From an uncultured Pelagibacteraceae bacterium (lineage in GTDB: Bacteria; Pseudomonadota; Alphaproteobacteria; Pelagibacterales; Pelagibacteraceae): a stretch of DNA of 64,000 bases. The DNA lies in contig CACHRI010000002.1 in the NCBI GenBank assembly GCA_902582155.1, positions 1 through 64,000 on the forward strand. The letters run 5' to 3'. Made by a program: the position numbers and the translations under genes. Position 1 is the stretch's first letter. Each line of letters begins with the position of its first letter. The notes beneath the pieces are model-generated. The model saw only the letters and a list, made by a program, of their open reading frames with translations. It made no database searches and was not told where the DNA came from. Positions 56,769 through 64,000 of the stretch are shown here, piece after piece.

Positions 56769-59096
56769 ATGAGTCAAAATATAAAAGACAGTATTAAACG
56801 AAAAATTTCTGAAGATATCTCTCCGACTAAAAATTTATCCGGTTTACATTTAAAGATTGTCATGGGAATAGCTATAATTTGGACGTTGTTTCAACTTTGG
56901 TACGCTTCTCCATTTCCGTTTTGGTTTAATTTTGGCATGTTCAAGGGTTTGCCAGCTAGAGCAATTCACTTAGGATTTGCGCTTACACTAACATTTCTTA
57001 TATTTCCAATAGTAAGAGGAAAAAAAATTTCCTTTTTAGATATTCTAATTAGTTTAGTTGCAGCTTTTTGTTGTCTTTATATCTATTTTTTCTACGACGA
57101 TTTAGTTAATAGGGGAGGGATTTTATTAGTTAAAGAATTTTTTGGCTTTAAAGTTCCAGTTGAATTAATTATTGGTACTTTTGGTATTTTAATATTATTA
57201 GAAGCAACAAGAAGAGCTATAGGCTTGCCTTTGGTTATTATTGCGATTTGTTTTCTGCTATTTTCATATTTTGGAAAATATGCGCCAGATATTATTTCTC
57301 ATGGTGGTCTTTCTCTAAAAAGATTAGTAGGTTTTCAATGGTTTGACCAAGAGGCGATATTCGGAATTCCAATTGGTGTTTCAGTTGATTTTATCTTTTT
57401 GTTCGTTTTATTTGGAGCATTATTAGAAACCGCTGGTGGTGGAAAATATTTTTTAGATTTAGCTTTTGCAATGGTTGGTAAAATGCGAGGAGGTCCAGCT
57501 AAAGCTGCGATTCTTGGTTCGGGAATGACAGGAATGATTTCTGGATCTTCGATTGCAAACACCGTTACGACTGGAACATTTACAATTCCAATTATGAAAA
57601 AAACTGGTTTCTCACAAGAGAAAGCTGGAGCAATAGAAGTCTCATCCTCAGTGAATGGCCAAATAATGCCACCTGTAATGGGTGCTGCTGCTTTTGTTAT
57701 GGCAAGTTTTATCGGTGTCACTTATTTTGAAGTAGTTAAACACGCTTTCTTACCTGCAGTAATTTCATATATTGCCCTGTTTTATATTTCTCATTTGGAG
57801 GCATTAAAATTAGGTCTTAGAGGAATGGATGATGCAGACGTTCCTCATTTAAAGAAAACTTTTCTTTCTGGCTTACATTTTTTAATACCAATTTTTGTCC
57901 TAATTTTTTTACTTGTTTATATGAGATACACAGCGGGATTTTCAATTTTTTATGCAACTTTATCTTTGATCTTAGTAAATTTAGTAAATCGCATAATTAA
58001 AAATCCAGACTTTAAAACTGGTTTAACTGACTGGTATAATCAAACAATTGTTGGACTTCAAAAGGGTGCAATTAATATGGTTGGAGTTGGTATTGCGATT
58101 GCAACAGCAGGTATAATTGTGGGCGCTGTTGGTTCAACGGGACTAAGTACTAATTTAATTATAGTTATAGAAACAATAGCTAGAGACAATGTAATCATCC
58201 TAATTTTACTTACTATTATACTTTGTTTGTTGCTTGGTATGGGTCTCCCGACAACTGCGAATTATGTTGTTGTAGCATCTCTTATGGCAACTGTTCTTGT
58301 CGATGTTGGAAATGCATCCGGTTATATCTTTCCACTAATCGCTGTTCACTTGTTTGTATTTTATTTCGGTTTAATGGCTGATGTAACGCCACCGGTTGGT
58401 TTGGCATCGTATGCAGCAGCTGCAATTTCTGGAGGTGATCCTCTCAGAACTGGCCTACAAGCTATTTGGTACAGTTTAAGAACAGGTATTTTACCTATAG
58501 TTTTTTTATTCAATCACGAACTTTTACTAATCGGCGTAGATAATATTTGGCAAGCATTAATAGTAATAGTTACATCTTTAATTGGAATTTTAGTTTTTAC
58601 TGCTGCAACACAGCAATGGTTTATTAACAAATTAAAGTGGTATGAAATTATAGCCTTTTTAATTATATCGCTATCTTTTTTGGCCCCAGATTATGTTTTA
58701 GGTAAATTTTATCCAAAGTTTAATGAGCAGAAACTTATAGCCGAAAATATTCAAAATCTTTCTTTTGACCCAGCAAAAGAAGTTCATATTAAGGTAACTA
58801 GAGTCACTGAATACGGAGAAAGATATAAACTATTTGTAATTGACAGAGAAAAATTTGAAAAAGAATTCAATTTAGAAGAATATGGAATAACTTTATCTCA
58901 ACAGAACGATCAACTAACAATAGATAAATTAAATTGGAAGGGTGAGGCTAAAAAATCAGGAATGCAAATGGGTGATATCATAAGTAATTTTAAAATTGAA
59001 AACCCTGATAGACCAAATAAAGCAATAGTTTACCCGTTTTCATTTTTGTTATTATTAATTTTTGGGTATAATAATTACAGGAGAAAACTAGAGTGA
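56769..59096 (+). CDS. TRAP transporter fused permease (DctQM type)
   Basis: A 775-residue inner-membrane protein that fuses the small (4-TM, about 25-150) and large (about 12-TM, about 165-620) TRAP subunits, the form that pairs with TAXI binding proteins. The large domain shows GSGMTGMISGSSIANTVTTG, VSSSVNGQIMPPVMGAAAFV and LLGMGLPTTANYVVVASLMA. After the last helices there is a soluble extension of about 110 residues (about 660-760) that resembles the DUF3394 tail with a PDZ-like end (GEAKKSGMQMGDIISNF), then a final helix. Uptake is Na+ driven in known members. Substrate unknown. Confidence 0.94.
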   Translation: MSQNIKDSIKRKISEDISPTKNLSGLHLKIVMGIAIIWTLFQLWYASPFPFWFNFGMFKGLPARAIHLGFALTLTFLIFPIVRGKKISFLDILISLVAAFCCLYIYFFYDDLVNRGGILLVKEFFGFKVPVELIIGTFGILILLEATRRAIGLPLVIIAICFLLFSYFGKYAPDIISHGGLSLKRLVGFQWFDQEAIFGIPIGVSVDFIFLFVLFGALLETAGGGKYFLDLAFAMVGKMRGGPAKAAILGSGMTGMISGSSIANTVTTGTFTIPIMKKTGFSQEKAGAIEVSSSVNGQIMPPVMGAAAFVMASFIGVTYFEVVKHAFLPAVISYIALFYISHLEALKLGLRGMDDADVPHLKKTFLSGLHFLIPIFVLIFLLVYMRYTAGFSIFYATLSLILVNLVNRIIKNPDFKTGLTDWYNQTIVGLQKGAINMVGVGIAIATAGIIVGAVGSTGLSTNLIIVIETIARDNVIILILLTIILCLLLGMGLPTTANYVVVASLMATVLVDVGNASGYIFPLIAVHLFVFYFGLMADVTPPVGLASYAAAAISGGDPLRTGLQAIWYSLRTGILPIVFLFNHELLLIGVDNIWQALIVIVTSLIGILVFTAATQQWFINKLKWYEIIAFLIISLSFLAPDYVLGKFYPKFNEQKLIAENIQNLSFDPAKEVHIKVTRVTEYGERYKLFVIDREKFEKEFNLEEYGITLSQQNDQLTIDKLNWKGEAKKSGMQMGDIISNFKIENPDRPNKAIVYPFSFLLLLIFGYNNYRRKLE

Positions 59097-59102
59097 GCAA
59101 TT

Positions 59103-59255
59103 ATGTTAAAGCAGATTTACAGATGGTTCTGCTATATTGGAATTCATAGATACGACATTATTGATACCAAATATGGTTTCGGTGCAGCAGGCTCAACCGA
59201 AACAGTTAAATGTAAGGACTGTGGTATCATAAAAATAAGATCAAAAAAAAATTAA
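59103..59255 (+). CDS. 50-residue CxxC (zinc-ribbon-like) protein
   Basis: An ATG-to-TAA frame of 50 codons that begins six bases after the TRAP permease stop, with GTGAG as a weak ribosome-binding site. The peptide starts MLKQIYRWFCYIGIHRYDII and ends TVKCKDCGIIKIR plus a basic tail. One CxxC plus His/Cys upstream suggests a single metal-binding knuckle. It resembles small proteins with a HRY...C-x2-C layout, but I cannot name its family. It overlaps the convergent thioesterase stop by four bases, as other gene pairs here do, which supports it being real. Confidence 0.62.
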   Translation: MLKQIYRWFCYIGIHRYDIIDTKYGFGAAGSTETVKCKDCGIIKIRSKKN

Positions 59256-59647
59256 CTATTAAGAATTTTCCAAGTTCCAGATGCAGTAGCAACTATATCG
59301 TTAGAATTTAATATCTTACAGTTAATAAAAACTAAAGATTTTGTTCTTTTAAGTACTTCGACTTTTCCTGTAAGTGTGTCACCCTGCTTACTTGCTGAGA
59401 TAAACTTTATATCTAGATTTATTGTTACCGATCTTTTGTTTCCAGCTGCTATATGAGCAGCATTTCCCATACCAGTGTCAGCTATAGTTGCAATAAAACC
59501 CCCATGGGCGATTTTGCCTGTATTAAGAAATTTTTCTTCCACTTTAATACTAAATTCAAAATTAGTTTCATCTATCTTTTTAAAAGATAGATCGCCAATA
59601 TTTTGCATAAAACCTTTTTTAGTTTCGTCCATATATTTTTTTACCAT
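59252..59647 (-). CDS. PaaI-family hotdog thioesterase
   Basis: A single hotdog-fold domain of 131 residues. The family segment is KIAHGGFIATIADTGMGNAAH near residues 45-65, where the Asp acts in thioester hydrolysis, and TINLDIKFISASKQGDTLTG forms the second half. Acyl-CoA substrate is unknown. I place the start at ATG 59647 rather than the upstream TTG 59659; ATG 59632 is a further option. Either choice leaves an overlap with the end of the upstream EamA gene, so the two are probably translated from one mRNA. Confidence 0.86.
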   Translation of the reverse strand: MVKKYMDETKKGFMQNIGDLSFKKIDETNFEFSIKVEEKFLNTGKIAHGGFIATIADTGMGNAAHIAAGNKRSVTINLDIKFISASKQGDTLTGKVEVLKRTKSLVFINCKILNSNDIVATASGTWKILNS

Positions 59648-60521
59648 AGATTGGAGCAAGTTGAGAGAAAATAACTGCGGACAATATTATTATAATCCCT
59701 AAGACTTTAAACTCGTTTAGATATTGATCTAGTAAAATCCAAGCCGCGACAGATGCAAAAACTCCTTCTAAAGAGAAAATTATTGCGGCAGGTGCAGGCG
59801 ATAAGTGTTGTAGCGCGATAATTTGAAGTAAAAATGCTAAGCCACTTGATAGTACTCCAGCGTATATAAGTTCACCAGCTTCCAAAGATAAAAGTTTTAA
59901 GGAAATGAATTCAATCGAAACTGCAGGCACAGCTGAAAACATTGCAGCGACTAAACATTGAAACGTAGCAATAGTTATTGGGTAATTAAATATTTTTAAA
60001 AATTTTGATACGTAGACAATATGAAGCGCCCAAAAAAAAGCTCCAATTACAACGAGAGAATCTCCAAGTCTCACTCTATAGTTATTTAATTCGCTTAAAA
60101 GTAAACCTCCTAATAAACACATAATTACAGCAGGCCAAACAGATTTATGTATTTTTTTAGAAAAAAGAAAATAAGCTAATACTGGAACAATCACTACATA
60201 CAAAACAGTAAATACCGCTGAGTTAGCTACGTCTGTATATATTAGAGAAATTTGTTGGAATATATTTCCTCCTGCTAAAAAAAATCCTAACAAAAGCATA
60301 TTAAAAATGATTATTTTTAAATTTGATTTGATTGCTTTTATTTTTTTGAATTCAAAAATAAAAAAAAATGGCAATAAAGCAAAAAACCCCAAAAGCAATC
60401 TTGCAGCTGAGAAAGTCCAAGGTCCTATATAATCCATCCCAGTATCTTGTGCTATAAAAGCTGTACCCCACAAAAAAGAGCAAGTGATAGCACAAGTTAA
60501 AGCGATGAATTTTTTATTCAT
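59619..60521 (-). CDS. EamA/DMT-family transporter
   Basis: A 300-residue inner-membrane protein with ten hydrophobic helices in two EamA repeats. The N-terminus CSFLWGTAFIAQDTGMDYIGP is typical, with PAVIMCLLGGLLLSE at the repeat boundary and LSPAPAAIIFSLEGVFASVAAWILL in the second repeat. DMT proteins commonly export amino acids or metabolites; the substrate here cannot be predicted. It is 23 bases downstream of aceF on the same strand and overlaps the thioesterase gene. Confidence 0.9.
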   Translation of the reverse strand: MNKKFIALTCAITCSFLWGTAFIAQDTGMDYIGPWTFSAARLLLGFFALLPFFFIFEFKKIKAIKSNLKIIIFNMLLLGFFLAGGNIFQQISLIYTDVANSAVFTVLYVVIVPVLAYFLFSKKIHKSVWPAVIMCLLGGLLLSELNNYRVRLGDSLVVIGAFFWALHIVYVSKFLKIFNYPITIATFQCLVAAMFSAVPAVSIEFISLKLLSLEAGELIYAGVLSSGLAFLLQIIALQHLSPAPAAIIFSLEGVFASVAAWILLDQYLNEFKVLGIIIILSAVIFSQLAPIYGKKIYGRN

Positions 60522-60544
60522 GCTCTTTATTATTGTAATTTAAA

Positions 60545-61786
60545 TTAAACGGCAAGCTTGAAAGCAAAGTCTTTACCGAGACTTTTATTTAAATGAACAC
60601 AAAATCTTACACCCTCTGCACCATCTATAATTCTATGATCATAAGATAATGAAATTGGCAAAATTTTTCTTGAAACTATTTGACCTTTTATCTTAACCAA
60701 CCTATCAAAACTTTTTCCAACTCCCAAAATAGCTACCTCAGGTGGATTAATTATAGGCGTGAAAAAAGTTCCGCCAATCCCTCCTAAACTAGAAATAGTC
60801 ATCGACCCGCCGAAAAATTCTTTTTTATTTATTTTTAGATCTCTACACTCTCTACTTACTCTTCTTAACTCATCTCCAATTTCTTTTATATTCATTTGGT
60901 CAACATCTCTTAATTTTGGAACCATCAGCCCGTGTGGCGTATCTACTGCAAAACCTACATGATAATATTTTTTATAAACTATTTTATTTTTTTCAGGATC
61001 AATAGAACAATTAAAATTAGGAAAATCTTTTAAAGCATTTACAACTGCCCTAGTTATAAAAGCTAAAGGTGTTACAGAAATTTTTTCTCCAGTGTAATGA
61101 TCAATTAGTGATGTTCTAAATTGCTCCATTTCTGTAATATCAATTTCATCATGTTGAGTTACATGTGGTATTTCAGTCCACGACCTAACTAATTGTGGCC
61201 CTGAAAGTTTTTTTACCCTTGGCATATCTTTAACCTCAATTTCTCCAAATTCTTCATGCGAATATTCATCTTTATATTTTTTTGGTTCGACTTTACCTTG
61301 ATTGACAGAAACTTGAGATTTAACGAATTTCTTTACATCATCTTCTGTAACTCTTCCTGATCTTTGTGAACCTTGTATTTGCGTTACATTTGCTCCAAGT
61401 TCCCTTGCAAATTTTCTGACCTTAGGGCTAGCTAATTTTACACCAGTTGTAGATTGAACAACAGGCGAAGGTGCAGGATCCGGCGTTTTTGATTTAACTT
61501 TTTTAGTTTTTCTTTCTTGTAATGGTTTTATTTTTTCATTTGTTTTTGACTCTTCACTAACAGTAAGTATAAGATCACCTTCGCTTACTTTATCACCTAT
61601 TTTAATATTAATTTTCTCTATAACTCCATCTGATGTAGAAGGTACTTCAACGCTTGATTTGTCACTTTCGATTGTAATTAAAGAATCATTTTTTTTAATT
61701 TTTTGTCCAGTTTTAACCAGAACCTCAATGACTTCAACATCTTTAAAATCACCTATGTTTGGAACTAAGATATCTTTAGAGGACAT
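60545..61786 (-). CDS. aceF: Pyruvate dehydrogenase E2 (dihydrolipoyl acetyltransferase)
   Basis: AceF forms the core of the pyruvate dehydrogenase complex. One lipoyl domain (1-75) has the lipoylated Lys43 in TIESDKSSVEVPSTSDG. The peripheral-subunit binding domain (about 118-155) has LASPKVRKFARELGANV and GSQRSGRVTEDDVKKFV. The catalytic domain ends with [16 protein letters not shown]. Many homodimeric-E1 systems have two or three lipoyl domains; this one has one in 413 residues. It follows aceE by one base, and no E3 gene is adjacent. Confidence 0.96.
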   Translation of the reverse strand: MSSKDILVPNIGDFKDVEVIEVLVKTGQKIKKNDSLITIESDKSSVEVPSTSDGVIEKINIKIGDKVSEGDLILTVSEESKTNEKIKPLQERKTKKVKSKTPDPAPSPVVQSTTGVKLASPKVRKFARELGANVTQIQGSQRSGRVTEDDVKKFVKSQVSVNQGKVEPKKYKDEYSHEEFGEIEVKDMPRVKKLSGPQLVRSWTEIPHVTQHDEIDITEMEQFRTSLIDHYTGEKISVTPLAFITRAVVNALKDFPNFNCSIDPEKNKIVYKKYYHVGFAVDTPHGLMVPKLRDVDQMNIKEIGDELRRVSRECRDLKINKKEFFGGSMTISSLGGIGGTFFTPIINPPEVAILGVGKSFDRLVKIKGQIVSRKILPISLSYDHRIIDGAEGVRFCVHLNKSLGKDFAFKLAV

Positions 61787-61787
61787 T

Positions 61788-64000
61788 TTATAATTTCGTT
61801 GGAAACACTTTTTCTTTATTTATTTTGTATTTTTTAATCGCTTTTTCTGCATGCTTTGATGCAATTAATTGTTCTTTTGCTAATGCACTCAGAGTGTAAG
61901 CAACAATATGTTCTTTATCAACTTCAAAAAACTTTCTCAGATTTTTTCTTGTATCACTTCTTCCATATCCATCAGTTCCGAAAGAGTAAAAAGGTTTATT
62001 TACATATGGTCTAAGCTGATCTGAAAATGATCTAATATAATCAGAAGCTGCAAACACAGGGCCTTCTCGTTTTTCTAAACATTTTTCAACGTAAGATTTC
62101 TTCTTTTTTCCATCGGGATTTAATAAGTTCCATCTTTCAGTTTCCATCCCGTCTTTTCTGAGCTCATTGAAACTTGTGACACTCCAAATATCAGAGTCAA
62201 TTCCATATTCTTTAGAAAGAATTTCAGCAGCACCCATTACCTCACGCAGGATTGTACCAGAGCCTAGAAGTTGGACTCTAGTCTTTCCTTTATTTCTTGT
62301 CTCTTTAAGCAAATACATGCCCTTTAAAATACCCTCGTCAGAGTCTTTAGGTTTAGCAGGATGAGGATAGTTCTCATTCATTGCTGTAATATAGTAAAAA
62401 ATATTCTCTTTTTTCTCATGCATTCTTTTCATTCCATCCCTTAAGATTACTGCCATCTCGTATGCGAAAGTTGGATCGTAACTTACACAATTTGGAATAT
62501 TAGAGGCCATAAGATGACTGTGACCGTCTTGGTGTTGCAATCCTTCCCCAGCTAAAGTTGTTCTTCCAGCCGTAGCACCAATTAAAAAACCTCTAGCTTG
62601 AGAGTCTCCTGCAGCCCAGGCCAAATCACCAACTCTCTGAAATCCAAACATAGAATAAAATATATATATAGGTATCATCTCTATATCATGATTGGTGTAT
62701 GCTGTTCCTGCAGCAATCCAAGATGACATCGCCCCTGATTCTGTTATTCCTTCCTCTAAAACCTGTCCACTCTTATCTTCACGATATGAACTAAGTTGTT
62801 CAGAGTCGACCGGCTCATATTTTTGTCCTTCATGAGCGTAAATTCCTATCTTTTGAAAAAAACCTTCCATACCAAATGTTCTAGCTTCATCTGGAATTAT
62901 TGGAACTAATCTTGGCGATACATTTTTATCTCTTAATAGAGCAGTAAGCATTCTTACTAAGGCCATGGTAGTAGACATTTCTTTTTCACCTGTCGACTTC
63001 ATAAAACTATCAAAAATATCTTTTGGAGGAGTTTTAATTGCTTTCGCAAAAGACGTACGCTCTGGGATAAATCCACCTAATTTTATTCTACGATCTTTAA
63101 GGTATTTAATTTCTTCTGAATTTTCGTCCGGTCTATAATACTCGATATTTTTGACTTGCTTGTCAGTTAGTGGAACACCAAATCTATCTCTATAATATAA
63201 CAAATCTCCCTCATCCATTTTTTTCTGTTGATGAGTGGTATTTATACTTTCACCGGATTTACCCATTCCGTATCCTTTAATTGTTTTTGCAATAATAACT
63301 GTCGGCGAGCCTTTATTTTTCATAGCTGCATCGTACGCGGCATAAACTTTATGTGGATCGTGACCACCTCTATTTAATTTCCATATATCTTTATCTGTTA
63401 AAGTAGACACTAATTCTTTTAACTCTGAGTATTTACCAAAAAATTTTTCCCTAACATAATTCCCTCCTTTTGCCTTGAAAGCTTGATACTCACCATCTAC
63501 ACACTCGTTCATTCTTTTTATTAAAAGCCCACTCTTGTCTTTTGCTAAAAGTTGATCCCAATAAGAGCCCCAAATTACTTTAATCACGTTCCATCCTGTT
63601 CCTCTAAAACTACCCTCAAGCTCTTGAATAATTTTACCGTTTCCTCTAACAGGACCGTCAAGTCTTTGTAAATTACAATTAATTACAAATATTAAATTGT
63701 CCAATTTTTCTCTAGCCGCAAGACCAATTGCACCTAATGACTCTGGTTCATCCATTTCTCCATCTCCTAGAAAAACCCAAATCTTCCTCCCTTCATCTTT
63801 GATTAGCCCTCTATTAATCAAATATTTTAAGAATCTCGCTTGATATATACCCATTATTGGACCGAGACCCATAGATACAGTTGGGAACTGCCAAAAATTT
63901 GGCATTAACCATGGGTGAGGATAAGAAGATAATCCATCTTTTCCAACTTCTTGTCTGAAACCGTCTAGTTGTTTAGCAGTTAGTCTTCCCTCTAAAAATG
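61788..64000 (-). CDS. aceE: Pyruvate dehydrogenase E1 (homodimeric), 5' end outside window
   Basis: AceE decarboxylates pyruvate with thiamine diphosphate and acetylates AceF. The frame stays open to the right window edge, beyond the Met at 63905, and the residues there (FLEGRLTAKQLDGFRQEVG) continue the AceE family pattern, so the gene is truncated by the window. Visible parts include FLGDGEMDEPESLGAIGLA (ThDP/Mg site), INTTHQQKKMDEGDLLYYRDRF-type TTHQQKKMDEGDL, and EGLQHQDGHSHLMASNIPN. This is the single-chain ~890-residue type, not the PdhA/PdhB heterotetramer. About 737 residues are inside the window. Confidence 0.96.
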   Translation of the reverse strand, partial: FLEGRLTAKQLDGFRQEVGKDGLSSYPHPWLMPNFWQFPTVSMGLGPIMGIYQARFLKYLINRGLIKDEGRKIWVFLGDGEMDEPESLGAIGLAAREKLDNLIFVINCNLQRLDGPVRGNGKIIQELEGSFRGTGWNVIKVIWGSYWDQLLAKDKSGLLIKRMNECVDGEYQAFKAKGGNYVREKFFGKYSELKELVSTLTDKDIWKLNRGGHDPHKVYAAYDAAMKNKGSPTVIIAKTIKGYGMGKSGESINTTHQQKKMDEGDLLYYRDRFGVPLTDKQVKNIEYYRPDENSEEIKYLKDRRIKLGGFIPERTSFAKAIKTPPKDIFDSFMKSTGEKEMSTTMALVRMLTALLRDKNVSPRLVPIIPDEARTFGMEGFFQKIGIYAHEGQKYEPVDSEQLSSYREDKSGQVLEEGITESGAMSSWIAAGTAYTNHDIEMIPIYIFYSMFGFQRVGDLAWAAGDSQARGFLIGATAGRTTLAGEGLQHQDGHSHLMASNIPNCVSYDPTFAYEMAVILRDGMKRMHEKKENIFYYITAMNENYPHPAKPKDSDEGILKGMYLLKETRNKGKTRVQLLGSGTILREVMGAAEILSKEYGIDSDIWSVTSFNELRKDGMETERWNLLNPDGKKKKSYVEKCLEKREGPVFAASDYIRSFSDQLRPYVNKPFYSFGTDGYGRSDTRKNLRKFFEVDKEHIVAYTLSALAKEQLIASKHAEKAIKKYKINKEKVFPTKL

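Noticed and set aside
61788-63905. AceE starting at Met 63905
   Set aside because: The upstream residues stay in frame to base 64000 and match AceE, so this Met is internal.

Overview
The window is a gene-dense, very AT-rich piece of an alphaproteobacterial chromosome. It looks like a marine SAR11 (Pelagibacterales, Candidatus Pelagibacter-like) genome. The reasons are strong A/T bias in codons and spacers, intergenic gaps that are mostly 0-60 bases, many stop/start overlaps, lysine-rich proteins, alphaproteobacterial gene neighbourhoods (argH-lptM-lysA, metW-metX beside hisC-tyrA, helicase-ferredoxin-carD) and a SAM-II riboswitch. The taxonomic call is inference from content, not from a database search. 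I see no insertion sequence, prophage, CRISPR array, rRNA or pseudogene.

Layout. Bases 1-11050 (+) form one continuous run: trmD (5' end cut by the window edge), rplS, leuC-leuD-leuB, asd, sdhC-sdhD-sdhA-sdhB, mmsA and mdh. Two membrane glycosyltransferase-like genes (11052-14239, convergent) separate this from a second TCA block, sucC-sucD-sucA-sucB-lpdA (14290-21983, +). priA and the F1 part of ATP synthase (atpH-A-G-D-C) follow, to 28822. Bases 28815-37866 are on the minus strand: rppH, ctpA, rsfS, nadD, proA, proB, obgE, rpmA, rplU, gloB, metW and metX. metX is preceded by a strong promoter, a SAM-II aptamer and an intrinsic terminator.

Bases 38045-48205 are a mosaic of short operons on both strands: hisC-tyrA; argH-lptM-lysA-plsC; a TlpA-type thioredoxin; a HIG1-like protein; an esterase; an HNH endonuclease; coq7-dsbB-yqaA; and an unrecognised regulator with two helix-turn-helix units. 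A tRNA-Leu(CAA) lies four bases before an acyl-CoA synthetase gene. Next come a 23-codon gene for an extremely basic peptide with its own promoter and terminator, a minus-strand carD/ferredoxin/TerB-like/SUV3-like helicase operon, an aminotransferase, a TAXI-TRAP transporter (binding protein, terminator, fused permease), a 50-codon CxxC protein, a thioesterase, an EamA transporter, and aceF-aceE (aceE cut by the right edge).

Functionally the window holds much of central oxidative metabolism. Pyruvate dehydrogenase E1/E2, 2-oxoglutarate dehydrogenase with E3, succinyl-CoA synthetase, succinate dehydrogenase and malate dehydrogenase feed the respiratory chain, and the F1 sector of ATP synthase is also here. 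Leucine, proline, lysine, arginine, methionine and aromatic/histidine biosynthesis steps are also present. The observations most worth a second look are an SdhD without any histidine, the complete SAM-II transcription switch on metX-metW, the 23-residue Lys/Arg peptide, the tRNA-acyl-CoA synthetase junction, and the double-HTH regulator.
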